This document shows, piece by piece, positions 38,218 to 49,751 of a stretch of DNA of 64,000 nt. Numbering within the stretch: the stretch's first letter is position 1; each line of letters starts with the position of its first letter. This stretch comes from Ctenosaura bakeri (taxonomy: Eukaryota; Chordata; Lepidosauria; Squamata; Iguanidae). The stretch is from contig CAOLHI010002528.1 of the NCBI GenBank assembly GCA_948474755.1, positions 1 through 64,000 on the forward strand. The letters are read 5' to 3'. The notes under the pieces were generated by a model. It saw nothing but the letters and a program-made list of their open reading frames with translations, was not told where the DNA came from and did not search any database. The translations under genes were made by a program, and so were the position numbers.

Positions 38218-38450
38218 AGGAGAGCCCTGATGGCACAGTGGTTAAATGCTGGTACTGCAGCCACAACATTGTGAATTCGATCCTGCAGGGCTCCAGGTTG
38301 ACTCAACCTTCCATCCTTCCATAGTTGGTAAAATTTTTGAGTACCTTTCTTGTTGACGGCAATTAGCTAAATACATTGTAAACTGTTTGGGCAGTGCTTT
38401 GCCCTCATAAGCAGTATAGAAATGTAATTGCTATTGCTATTGCTGTTAAA
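38218..38450 (+). repeat. second tRNA-headed SINE family, plus strand, nested in the hAT element
   Basis: The head AGAGCCCTGATGGCACAGTG with box A-like GGCACAGTGGTTAAATG and box B-like GTGAATTCGATCC is distinct from the other SINE family. The body has CAATTAGCTAAATACATTGT and ends in an ATTGCT hexamer tract. Confidence 0.72.
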
Positions 38451-38465
38451 GACTTCTAAAGAGTA

Positions 38466-38622
38466 GTATTAAAATACTGGGTTACCTTAGGCAAGTCACA
38501 CTCTGTCAGCCTCAGAGGAAGGCAAAGTCAAACCCTCCCTGAACAAATCTTTCCAAAGCAACCCCGAGATAGGTTCACCATAGGATTACTATAAGTCAGA
38601 AGTGACAAGAGAAGGTCTTTTC
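38466..38622 (+). repeat. tRNA-headed SINE, plus strand, 3' part
   Basis: GCAAGTCACACTCTGTCAGC, CTGAACAAATCTTTCCAAAG and CTATAAGTCAGAAGTGAC match the body of the main SINE family. The tRNA head is missing. The next copy follows in the opposite direction within 20 bp. Confidence 0.78.
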
Positions 38623-38639
38623 TAGCCATCATATCTCTC

Positions 38640-38797
38640 TCCTTTGAAGACTGACTTATGGCAGCTCTTAAGGTGAACCTATCGTGGGAGTTTTCTTGGC
38701 AAGATTTGTTGCCTTTGTCACAAAGTATGTGACTTGCCAATGAGTTTCTATGGCCAAGTGGGCATTCAGACCCTTGTCTCCAGAGTCATAGTTAGGG
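38640..38797 (-). repeat. tRNA-headed SINE, minus strand, inside the hAT element
   Basis: CTGACTTATGGCAGCTCTTA, TTTTCTTGGCAAGATTTGTT and CCTTGTCTCCAGAGTCATAG run tail to head, making a tail-to-tail pair with the preceding copy. Confidence 0.78.
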
Positions 38798-39079
38798 TAC
38801 ACGCATACGCCTGCTCCTGTGTCCCTGTCATTAGGGACATGGCAGCAGGGAGAATGGGCACAGAGGGGCATGGAGGCAAGCATGTGCACGCACACAAACT
38901 GCTCCCTCATTGCAAATAAGGGAGTAGTTATGGCATCCACACACAACATGCTACTCCATCCCTGTTGTTGCTGCTGATGCTGTTGGTATCCAGCAGCAGG
39001 ACTTGGCAGATCCCCTATGAGGACTCCATAGACCCCCAAGGGTTCTCAGATCCTAGATTAATAACCACTGTTTTAGACC

Positions 39080-40330
39080 ATTAACTGTGAAGCTTGTCTT
39101 TCTTCAAGATATCCACCTACTCTGTTGAAGTTGGTCATCTAAAATTACATTGCGTTTCCTCTCTCCATTCTCATCATTCAGCAGTCATTGTTAAGCTTTG
39201 AAGGATATCCAGAAGCTTAGGAATCAAATAAGAATCTGGTTCCTAGAATATTCATTCCAAAGTTCCAGCACATACCACGAGTCACACTTTGTCTGTAATA
39301 AAACTTTTTCCCACAATACTGTCTGCCAGCTGTGTCAGTTTTTTCCCTCCCAAAATAAATTTAAAAGACATGTGGTTCCACTTACTGGTTCTCTTCTGCT
39401 AAGCAATGTTTCTAGTTCAGGAGTGGTGGTCCACACAGCCCCCACCCCCCCAATTAGAGAGGACATGATTGAATACAGAAGCAATAAATTCCCTACTGTT
39501 GTTATTTCTAGGTTAGCTCTGCTGAGTGTTGCTGTACTGAATGGCCCCAGTTAGATTTATTAAATGCTTTGGCTGAAGCCCAAAAGTTAGCTGAAAGCAG
39601 TGAAAAATCTGGTCATTGCCCTCAGTCAGGTCTCACCCTTGACATGTAACCTCACTCATTCAGTGGAAGACCAAATCCTGATTTACAACACATGCAGAAT
39701 AGCTGCCTGCCTGCGATAACTAGGTTTATGCTGTTGAAAGAACTGAAGCAATGGTGGCAACTGCTACAGTTACTATTCTAAGGCTTGGTTACCTAGGAGG
39801 GCAATAAATTTTCTGCAAGCAGTATAACAGAGATGATGGGATCCATAAATGAGGTAGTGCTTGTAAAGCAGCGTAGGCTAAGAGATGTACAGATATCATC
39901 AGGGGCAGGACAACTGTGGTGGACTTCGTTGTGGATAGTTGGATAGCATTCATTCTTGCCTTGTTTTGGTTATCCTGTGCTTTTTATCCTGTGTCTTTTT
40001 ATTTATCACATGACTGTGCTGGGTGGTTGCTTTTTAAAGACAGAAATGGAGGAAGCACAGAAAAGAGTAGCACAGCAAAACATGGGATGGGTTTTTATCC
40101 TAAGAACTGAATGAGTGTTATAATAGACATAAAAATTTCATTTAAAAAAGAAGTGGATCCAGGCCACAATCAACTTCTTGCCCCATATAATATCAGCCAT
40201 AGAGATCACATCACCCACAACAGGCTGAATCGGTCTCAAGAACAATTTGAATGTTGCTTGGAGATTGGATTCCTGCAAGGATCACCTCTGGTTTATTGCA
40301 TCCATTAATTATCCGACAGCTTGTATTTAA
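39080..40330. other. anonymous DNA
   Basis: No exon or family repeat recognised; the 118-codon plus-strand frame at 39198-39554 has no domain. Confidence 0.4.
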
Positions 40331-40335
40331 TCAGA

Positions 40336-40737
40336 TACAGTCAGCCCACCACATTTGCAGGTTTCACTTTTGTAGCTTTGATTATTTATGGATTATTTCC
40401 TGTCACCTCTGCTGCCTCCCATGCCATTTTTAATAGGGACTGCAAGCCTCATGAGACTGAGAAACTGTGAACGAGACTTGTAAATCCCTATTAAAAATGA
40501 TGTGGGGCAGCAGTGGAGGTGGCAGTAAGCGCCACCAGCCACCCACTTCTGCCTTGTGAAGGATCCCTGATGCCTCAAAGGAATCCATGATGGATTGAAT
40601 ATGGTGTGTTAAATATGGTTTGGGAGGACTCTTTTGTGTGTTAAATACAGTTTGGAAGGACCTAGAGTTATTCATGGTTTTTCCACTTTCACAGGGTTCT
40701 GTGCCCCTAACCTAGAGAATGTGGAGGGATAACTGTA
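40336..40737. mobile_element. mariner-like non-autonomous element (copy 2), about 400 bp
   Basis: TA flanks the element at both ends. Left TIR CAGTCAGCCCACCACATTTG; right TIR, minus strand, CAGTTATCCCTCCACATTCT. Internal blocks (CCATTTTTAATAGGGACT, GACCTAGAGTTATTCATGG) match copy 1 at 19030 in inverted order. It contains an additional TTTTGTGTGTTAAATA near-duplication near 40630. Confidence 0.8.
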
Positions 40738-41142
40738 TATACTTCCAGAGATTATTCAGGACAGATTTGTTTTAGATACTTGTTTTGTTTTGATTTTTGT
40801 TCTAGGGTTTATCAGTTGTATATCCCTGTCAATATGACACAAAATACTGATGAAATAGCTGGCCTGTGTTTTCCACAGATGACACAGTAACAAATCTATA
40901 TGAGCTTTTAAACAATCATACAAGTGGGAAGGGAGAGTTAAAATTCAACCATAAACAAATGTGGTTAACTGTTCTGAATGTCAAAGCAATGATTTACCAT
41001 AGATATTTGTTCAGACAGAGTAACATAACATAACTGATGCTGTCTTTTACTTCCTCGTCGCTGTAAAACTGAACAGGTTCTTCTTGGATAAGGTTTGAAG
41101 CCCTAATTTGGGGAAAGCAAGCAGGAGATTATTATTTCACTA

Positions 41143-41312
41143 AAGTTGTTGTTGTGTGCCTTCGAGTCATTTCCAGCTTATAGAGACTCTAAGGCGAACT
41201 TGTGATGCACCCAAGGTCACTCAGTGGATTTCCATGGCTGACCAGATGATCGAACCCTGGTCTCCACGGTCATAGTCCAAACTTCAAACCAGTACACCAT
41301 GCTGGCTCTCAT
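41143..41312 (-). repeat. tRNA-headed SINE, minus strand
   Basis: GTTGTTGTGTGCCTTCGAGT, CCCAAGGTCACTCAGTGG, GATCGAACCCTGGTCTCC, ending at ACCATGCTGGCTCTC. The block with TGGCAAGATTTGTTC is deleted. Confidence 0.85.
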
Positions 41313-41319
41313 TTCACTA

Positions 41320-44300
41320 AATACTCCAGTGCAAATTGATACTGTGATAACTGGCAAGACTTTCTCTCTCTAAACTCAGGCTCTCTTTGGAAAGGGAAGA
41401 GATTGCTGTCTTTTCTTTGTAACAGTGTCACATTAAATGACATTAAATATCTCCCTAATATATTCCATCACATACTTGTGGGGAGTGGGAGTGGGAATGC
41501 TGACTGTGTGGCTGTGAAGGCGCTTATATCAGATCGTGTTCCAGATGCCACCTACACATATCACTGCAGAAATTCAGCTCAACTGGGAGCTGTGTTGGCA
41601 CTGAGGTACATGTGTAAAAAGGTGAGAGGTCACTCACATCAGCTTTGATGGTGGCTAGAATTCACAGCAAACATGTATCTTAGAACTGCTTGACCTGGGC
41701 AGGAAAGCCTGAAATTCTTTGTGTGTGTTCCTAATGCCTTCTTCTGAGTTGTATAAATACAAGGAAATAGAAGACTTAAAAAGTCATAAGACTCTGTCTG
41801 TCTTCCCCCAACCCTCTCTCTCTCTGTTGGAAATACTGCTTGACAAAAACCACACACAATTATTTGCATCAGCAGGCAGTGCAGTTCTAGTTTTACTGGT
41901 ATCAGTTTTTCGTAATGAGCTTTCCTTCTAATAGAAAATGTGGACATCAGTGACATCACCAGGCCTTCCTGAAAACAATTCGAGTTAACAGGAAAATACT
42001 AAAACCAAGATCTCCACTGATGACACCTGTCAATTAGCATAACTTTTCTTGATACGGTGCATCTGTAACAGTACATTGACAAGTAGAGGTGATCACAGAA
42101 TTTGATTTACTTCTTTTCATTCCTTTTTTCCTAGGGTAAGCACTTATTAGAAGAAATGCACACTTAGAAATATATGTCCATCTTTGCTCATTCACATAGA
42201 CCTGAATATGTTTGCTGGAAAGTTCCACTTTGTTGAGCAGGGCTTTACTCCATAATAAGGCTGTCTATCCTCAGTTCATCAGCTGGATGTTTTGCTGTTT
42301 AGCAAAATGTCAATAGTAGTTGGTGAAATTTGTTTGATTATCCAGTGTCCAAGAGTAGCCTAATAAAATTTCTCACTAGATTTTTGTTGCATTTGTCATG
42401 CTTTCTTGATACAAAAGGAAGTTATTCTTACATACCACTTCAGGCACCAAAATAAGCAATGAGTGATAAACTAAAAAGTACCTCACCTCAGTATTCCTAG
42501 TGTAATATTCATACATGTAATATTCATACATGCCATGGGAAGACTTGTTGATTAGTCAAATGGCCAAGGTAAAATCTTGCATGCTATAGAAATGAAGAAT
42601 GTTAGCTGAGCGAGACTTGTGGAGAAGGATCGTGTAATGACACAGCTTCTTGAACCTTCACTTTTTCTGGCAAGGCTAGATAGCTTTCTTGTGGAAATTT
42701 CCAACATTGGCCTTCAAATATGTAACTTACATTTCTTCTGCATCCTCTGGATTGGAGAGAGGGAGTGGATGGGAGAGAGAGAGAACTAAAGTTCCTGAAC
42801 TCTTTTCGTTAAGGGCCACTGATATTTTTCTGCATTAATGGTTTCCGAATTCTGACATAGAAGTGAAAACGGTTGACTCTTTGCTTTGAAGTTGTTCTTC
42901 AAGCCCACAAATACTGATATCCTGGAGACCCACTTCACACTGGTGGGTCCAGTTCACTATTTGGAAGCAGATGCTATGGACAAATGTTTACTTCACCTTT
43001 CCACTGCTTTTTAAAAACATAATTGGAATACTTCATACAGGGTTTTTTTTCACCGTGGAAATTTCTCCTTTTCTAGGAAGAGAAGTGGAGTAGATGCATT
43101 TCTTTTGCAATAAGTGAAATCTGGTATGGAATTAGACAGTGAGTTCTTCGTGTAAAGTCCATGAGGGAGAAGTCTTTCCTCTGTGGAAGTCTTGTACCGT
43201 CCTGCTCCCTGCTAAACATGTGTGGCTTGACAATCCATATTTTCAAAATGCTTGCCAATTTTTTTCTATGAAGCCAGCCACGTATCTACATTGTGTAAGT
43301 CGTGTTTCCTCTCTGGGTGAATTCTTATGTTCTCTTCATGTTTTTAAAGACAGATTTATGAGGAGGCTTGTTTCCCTTATTTTAAGGCTTTGGGAATTTG
43401 TAAAATGTTGCTACTGACAAAATTTGGAGACAGCTTGAACATTAGGATTCTCAGATCTCAGAGCCTGGCCCTTTTTCTATAGTCCTCCAGGAAAGGAGGA
43501 AAAATTTCAGGGTGAGAGTGCAATTTTGATAAGTGTATATATTTTCTCTTTCGTAGTTGGAATTTTAAGATTCGAGTTGTTTACCATGTGATCTTGATGT
43601 TTAACTTATCATGCTTAATGACATCATCAGGGGCTGCCCCTGTAACATCCCCTTCGTACTACCTCCAGGGATCAGACCCTGTGATTTCATAGGGGGTCAT
43701 CCATAGATCTGAGGTATGGACTCTGAAACCCAGGGCCTGGGATAGTCTTGATCTGACAACCCTATTAAATTGTGATCTGGTGGAGTGCAGCTTAAAGTAG
43801 TAGTCCATGGACTGGATAAGTCTGTGAGCTGTCAGCTGCCAGTTCAAAGTGAGTTTCCAGGAAAGAAATAGAACAGTTGTACCCAATGGGTATGAATATG
43901 GTACCAATCTCTGGCACATTAAGAGAGAGAAAAAAAACTTTCAGTCCTTCACTATAGTGTGTGTGGCATAATAAGGCCTAAGAGATGCTGTACCATAGAA
44001 CCTGTATTCTACCCTTTTCCCTCCAGTGACAGATTATATTGTTTTTGAAAGAAGAATTATAGGGCACTGCATCCCAATTCTGTAGTCTGATAACAAAAGA
44101 GAGCTGAACAAGCACGTATTGTTGTATGGTGCTATGGGTGCTATTGTATAATAGGATTATTATATAATATAGTCTTATGTTGCACATATACACACACATT
44201 ATGATGACATCCTATTTTTAGGAAATATTGGTCTAAATCCAATTTGATTGGAGCCATTAAATCAGTGGGATTTATAATGTTGATTTATGATTCAGTCATC

Positions 44301-45570
44301 CATTCAGTGTGTCCATTCTACGTGACATTAACAGTTGGATGAAGACTGTTGTACCAGCATCTGGTACAATATTGTACCAGCATCTGGTGTGTAAGAGTTA
44401 AATAATCTGCATATTATGACTATACTGTTCAGTATTGTTGAATTCTTGGATATAGCTAGTCCAAAGTGTAACTTTAATTTCAGTGAGTTCAAGATTTCAC
44501 TCATATATAGGTAGTACTTTTATTACAGGTTTTTCTGGATTTACTTCATTATTCTGCATTTGTTTGGGGTGCAGAGAGCCTTGCCAAGGATTGGAGTAGT
44601 ATTTCACATGATCATATGCCTTTTAGTAGTATGGTTTGCAATAACAGTTCTAAAATTGGTATCTCTTTTGTAAAATCATTCATTTTAAATCACAGCAATT
44701 TAAATGTGTAAATGAATAGTTGCCTTGTTAGTAAATGTTTAATAAAAACTCTGTTTTGAAGCTTAATGTATTTAAAAACATTTAAATGAAAAACTAACCA
44801 ACCATATTACAACATAGGGAATGAAATAAGATGTTCTAAAATAATCTAAATAGGGTATTAGGACTAGTGAGAGCTTCAAAATGTTACTGTCCCTACTGCA
44901 GCTCTGAGAATCCCCCAGTTAGCGTGGCTACTGGATTTCCAGAGCTGTAATCCAAAACGTAACTTTTTCCAAGGCTGTTGTTCCTGTGACTTCCCTGAAG
45001 AGGTGGATTATAATTGTCCAGATGAGGCCACAGCTATTCAATCTCACGAAGTTACCAGTGTTGTCTTGGGCCTCATTCAGCATTCCATGAACGTATGGCA
45101 GGAGGTCAGGAGATGGCATCCACAAAAAATACTCTATCCAAGTTAGGTTGTACAGCTATTACACTTGTTTACAGTTCCTCTGCAACCAAACAATTTTATC
45201 TTCATATGATCCTCAGTCTGTACAAATCAGAATAATGTGGGCTACAAATGAACTTCCAACTATGGAAGGCTAGTCTAAGACCTTCTATGTTTTTATTTTG
45301 CTGGGATGGAGAGACCTTGTTAAACTTTTTTAGTATGTGAGTGTTCTAGTATTTTCCTCATTTTTATGTTTTAAACTGGGGTTTTTAATTTAACCAGGCT
45401 TTAGTATTTCAACTTAGTGTAATTTTAAATGTAATTTTTTAAAAAAAACTTAATTTACTGGATTTTTAGAAGAAAGACAGGATAAAAATAAACAAGTAAA
45501 TAAGTAAAAAAAAGTTTTAAAAAAGCTGTATCATCAGAAAATGTGAAATAACATTTTTTTAGAAGCATTT
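41320..45570. other. anonymous DNA with minor tandem duplications
   Basis: Small tandems: GTAATATTCATACAT at 42501-42533 and TGTACCAGCATCTGGTACAA at about 44350-44392. The stretch 43640-43910 has an open minus-strand frame with LHSTRSQFNRVVRSRL that may be an old retroelement, but I cannot place it. Confidence 0.4.
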
Positions 45571-45574
45571 CTCA

Positions 45575-46310
45575 GTGGCATATCCTTTGGAGTCCTGAGG
45601 GACCCCACAGACCAGTTGCCAAGGAGAATAATGAAAATCCCCCAGCACAACCTTCTGGGTTCATCCTTCTGGGAAGGAATGGAGCCACTGTGAAGCACTG
45701 TCTCTGGGTTCCATCTCAGTAAGGCAGTTGAAAAGGATACTGTGCTTAGTGGTGTCAGAACCCACCATGATGTCCAAGAGGACCAGCAAAGACATGTTCC
45801 CTCTATCTAGTTCGTGGTATTGGTCATCCTCAAGATGGTCAGAGCTTTCTCTGTCTCATAACTGGGATCTTAAGCAAGATTAAAATGGATTTTGGAAATT
45901 GTTGGAGCTGGGGTGCCACTACACACTCCAGTATCTCACTTAGGAATAAAATTCTGGAAACAAACTAATGATTATCCAGTATGACAGGATTCAAGAAGGG
46001 GGTTTTCAGCTGAAGTATTACAGCAGCCTTCTTTTAGGCATATGGAAATGCTGGGTTGTTGTTAGAGACACTAAAATGCAGGAAATACATTGATAATTGT
46101 GTTATGTGTGATCTCAGAGTACAGTCAGGTATGGATAATGGTAGTCCTTCACGTAAAGTTAACTAGGCTCTTCTGGGCTTTGAAGGCCAGTAAAAGCAGT
46201 TTAAGTTGGACTCAGAAAGTAGTTGATAGGAGTTGCAGAGTCTGAACACCTGACACCTATCAGTATGTGAGCAGCTACATTTTGCACCAGTTAAAGTTTC
46301 CAAAAAATGA
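45575..46310 (-). repeat. decayed L2-like LINE body, minus strand
   Basis: Plus-strand blocks GTCCAAGAGGACCAGCAAAG, CAAGAAGGGGGTTTTCAGCT, GGCTTTGAAGGCCAGTAAAA and CAGCTACATTTTGCACCAGT followed by TAAAGTTTCC resemble segments seen in minus-strand L2-type copies of lizards. No open frame survives. Assignment is by pattern memory. Confidence 0.5.
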
Positions 46311-46319
46311 AAAATAAAA

Positions 46320-46900
46320 AAAAATATAAAAAAACTTCATGCTGGGTGTTTGAATGTGTCTTCTGCTCAGTGGTATAGGTCTTTTTTACTCCTTGATTTT
46401 TGTTGTGTTTCTGATGTTTTCTATTATTTTATTTGATTTTGTATTAACTGCATTAGTTTAGTTCCCTTGAGATCTTTGAAACAGAAGGGCAGAGTGAAAT
46501 GTCAAAAAATGCCAAATTAGTAATAACCTACTCTAGATGATCAGTCCCAGCAAATGCATGCATATGTAAGAGTTAAAAGTGTACTACCCTGCGACAATTG
46601 TACAGTAAATCTCATTACTGTAGTACTGGACCTTTTACTGACTGTAGCCCAGCAATATATATCAATTGGTTGACAAAAGAAACCCAAGGTATTTTAACTA
46701 ACTTTGGTATCAGTATATGATTTTTGTGGTTTCATTGTGGCCTCTAGTGGTTTGCCGTCAGTATTGCAGACTTTAATCTTCTGCTCTGAGGTATCCTAAT
46801 TCCATACACGTTCTTTGGAAATAAGAGCAATACACCATTAATATGTTTGAACTGAACAATATAGTGCAAAATGTGTTTACAGAAGTGGATTGATTATGTC
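46320..46900. other. anonymous DNA
   Basis: Nothing recognisable beyond A-rich text at its left edge. Confidence 0.4.
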
Positions 46901-46904
46901 TTTA

Positions 46905-47235
46905 AAAATGTTTGTTGTTATTTGCTGACACCCATCAACCAAATGAATGGGAGATCTCTAGAACCCTGGTCATCAACAGCTCAGCTCTGTTCTTACAGAC
47001 TTAGGACTCTGGATTCCTTGACTGAGTCAAAGAATCTGTAATGTGGTCTTCCTCTTTCCACTGTCAACCATTCCACCCAGCATTATCATCTTTCCTAATG
47101 AGTCATGCCATCTCATGATGTGTCTAAAGTATGATAGCCTCAGTCATTTTTGGCTTCTAGTGAAAAATTTAGGCTTGATTTATTCTTGAACTTTATTTCT
47201 GTTCTGTTCTGGAACAAGTCTGTGAAACTTGTTTT
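46905..47235 (-). repeat. Bov-B (RTE) LINE 3' end or Sauria SINE, minus strand, decayed
   Basis: TTGTTGTTATTTGCTGACAC at the edge, then GTCTTCCTCTTTCCACTGTC, CATCTCATGATGTGTCTAAA and GATAGCCTCAGTCATTTTTG match the copies at 3870 and 28675. Confidence 0.68.
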
Positions 47236-47239
47236 GAAA

Positions 47240-48791
47240 TATGGTTTTGGAGGATAAACAAAGCAACCGTTGCAAAGTGCTGTTGAATCATTAAGTGTTT
47301 GATGATAGTGGCAATGCTTTGTATTATCCTGGTGATATGGGTCATCCTTACCCACAACCTCTGTGTGTGTGATTTCCATCTCATGTAAAGCTTTGCATCC
47401 CTGTACTCAAAATGGCAGCAACATGTGTGTGGATGTGCTGAAGCGTGCACATGCATCTGTCCACCATTGAATATAATGTGATGCAAGCATTCATGAACTC
47501 CAGTATTCATGGGGTACCTGGAACAAAACTCTCACATATAGAGAGGGCACGCTGTAGTTTTTGCTGAGATAAGAAAACAACAATAAGAAGTATAGTCCTA
47601 TAGAGACAGAACACTTGGGAGAAAGGACCACTCCTGTCACAAGCAGTGGGGTGATTATAAATATTCTCCTGAGCTGGCAGCATGGAAAAGGGCTGGGAGG
47701 ACATTGAATACAACTATCCAAAGATTTTCAGAAATATAGCTAATGATAGGTAGATGATACAAAATATTGTTGCCAAGTGAATTGTTAAACATATGGTAAG
47801 TAGTACATACAAAAACTTCCTAAACAAATTGAGTCAACCACATAAGATAACAAACAGCAGGGAGTCATGTTAAAAGACAGATGGCTTCAACATTTATAAA
47901 CATTTCTAGTCCTCCTAGTAGGGGAAGTAGTAATACATATATAACTTTCTCCTCCATTTCTTTTCTCCCTTTTGTATATTTCTTTCTTTCTTTCCCCTTT
48001 TTGTTTGTACATCTTCGTGCATCTTTTTTGAGTAAGTTTCTGCATATTTTCTGGGTGCTGAAACACCGTTTTCTTTTAGCTGAGATTTCATGTACTATAA
48101 TCCATCTTGTTGGATTTCTGAATCAACAGGATGGCGTAGATTTATTTACCTGGTACTATGCTGAATCTAGTCATTATAATAAAGACATAACAAAAATGGT
48201 TCCATTCATTTCTTGGCTTCATGAAACATTTTGACATTGAGGATACAATAATGATATTTAAAAACAAAATCCAAAATAGGCAAACCAAAATGCAGAAAAT
48301 GCATCATGCAAGATTTTGATTTTTTAGTGGTGTCGTCAGGCAAATATATTAAAAACCATACAGGAACTGACAAGTGGTGATGTTAGAGCCATGGCCTACA
48401 TTTTGTCTTAGATGTTATTTCTGTTGCCAGTTAAAGATGGTCTAAGCAGGCAGAGGCCACTCCTCTTCTTGGTGATGTGGGTACCAGGAAAAAAGGAAAA
48501 TGAAAGAGAGGTAATAAAATCTCAGCTCCCTTAGTAAGAGAAAAGCAACTTCCCTATTTGAGATCCAGGGGTAGTGTGGATCTCAAATAAAGACATTGGT
48601 TAGTCTTGCTTTAAGAGACCAGAATCTTTGTGAGTTTGCTGTCAAAACTAAAGCTCTGGCTTTTAATCAAGTCATTTTGTCTTAATATAGCCGTGTACTT
48701 TGATATAGATTAACAGTACAAATATATACCACTGTACAGGTAAAGCATTACTGATGTTTTAATGCTACTTATGTTTTCCTTCTTTTAACAG
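47240..48791. other. presumed intron, no recognised element
   Basis: Between the last repeat and the microexon candidate I see no further exon. The 117-codon plus-strand frame at 47881-48234 is hydrophobic and low-complexity, with no acceptor or donor that would link it to exon 49752. Confidence 0.4.
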
Positions 48792-48810
48792 ATAAGAGCG
48801 GCTGCTGCCT
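48792..48810 (+). CDS. candidate 19-nt microexon at the 5' end of the receptor gene
   Basis: A pyrimidine-rich tract ending in TTTTAACAG is followed by 19 bases and then a consensus GTAAGT donor. Nineteen bases leave one base over, so an exon entered in phase 0 ends in phase 1, which is the phase at which the next exon (49752) begins. The join is open and reads IRAAAAC followed by SNEC; the split codon becomes TGT (Cys). The Ala run just before the first Cys resembles the end of a signal peptide with small residues at the cleavage site, but the hydrophobic core would have to come from an exon upstream that I cannot find here. The splice signals and phase fit are seen directly; that this is a real exon is an inference. 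A chance acceptor-donor pair is the alternative. Confidence 0.42.
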
Positions 48811-49009
48811 GTAAGTACCATTCAATCACGTTGTCCACATTTCACTGTCATGTCTCATAGTTAATTAAAAATGAACAAAAATGACTCTTAGCGTACCTGA
48901 GTAAGTGCTCTTAAAACTCTGCGCTTCTGTACCGTATATCGAGTCTCCAGCCCAGTCCCACCAACACCACTGGTGCAGTTAACTTTTGACCTGAGCTTAA
49001 GTAGCATTA

Positions 49010-49222
49010 ACAGAGCCAGTGTCATGTAGTGATTTGAGCATTGGACTAGGACCCAAGAGACCTGGGTTTAACTCTCCACTCAGCCATGGAAGCCCACTAG
49101 GTGACCTTAGCAAAGTCACACCTTCTCAGTCTCAGAGGAAAGCATAGGAAATTCCCTCTGAACAAATCTTGCCAAGAAAACCTTGTGCTAGGTTTGCATA
49201 ACTTGAAGGCACACAACAAGTA
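49010..49222 (+). repeat. tRNA-headed SINE, plus strand, in the intron before exon 49752
   Basis: AGAGCCAGTGTCATGTAGTG, ACCTGGGTTTAACTCTCCAC, CTCTGAACAAATCTTGCCAA, and tail ACTTGAAGGCACACAACAA. About 530 bp separate it from the exon's acceptor. Confidence 0.87.
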
Positions 49223-49751
49223 GTGCTAAGTAGTTTCCCAATATTGGAAAGCGTGTTTCCTTTAATATCAAATGCATTCTTCTGTATATCTACAAGGATA
49301 TAATGTGCATGTTTTGACTGGCCCAGTCTCTTCACAGTATAATCTCCACACATGCTCAGTATTTGTAGAAAACCTAACCTTTCCCTGTTCTGATCAACAG
49401 AAGGTCGGTGAGGACATGGCTTACTCTGTGCACTCAGAACCCTGCCCTTCTTTTTCTCTGCCACTGCCATACAAATGCCCTGATACAGTATTTGTGCACT
49501 GCATCCATTGGAACTTAAGTCTAGACTCTTCATCTCTGAGTCCAAGTGTCTGGACAGCGCCCCCCCACTGCCACTCCTGTGCTCTTCAGAAAAGTTTCCT
49601 CTTGTCCAGAGCTCATGTAAGGGACAGACTGTTTTTCCCATGTATTTGCAGCGGGAGAAGAAGAATGTTGTATTATAATACTTTCTTAGTGGTAGAAAGT
49701 CTGGTAACATGAAAGGTACATAGCTATTGTTTTGTTTTTTCCCTTTTATAG

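Larger units (their letters stand above)
38114..39070. mobile_element. hAT-like DNA transposon with perfect 8-bp target duplication
   Basis: The element begins CAGTGGTTCTTAACC and ends ...TTAATAACCACTG, an imperfect TIR of about 15 bp. TTTTAGAC flanks it exactly on both sides (38106-38113 and 39071-39078). Eight-base duplications and CA...TG ends are hallmarks of hAT elements. No transposase is present; much of the interior is nested SINE. The first bases resemble the SPIN group of hAT elements, but the interior is too altered to assign it. Confidence 0.85.

Noticed and set aside
43640..43910. L2 or other retroelement RT remnant on the minus strand
   Set aside because: The frame is open for 86 codons but I could not match it to a known RT motif with confidence.
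49272..49712. 146-codon plus-strand open frame just before exon 49752
   Set aside because: It ends before the exon acceptor, in what must be intron, and has a low-complexity, repeat-free sequence with no domain.
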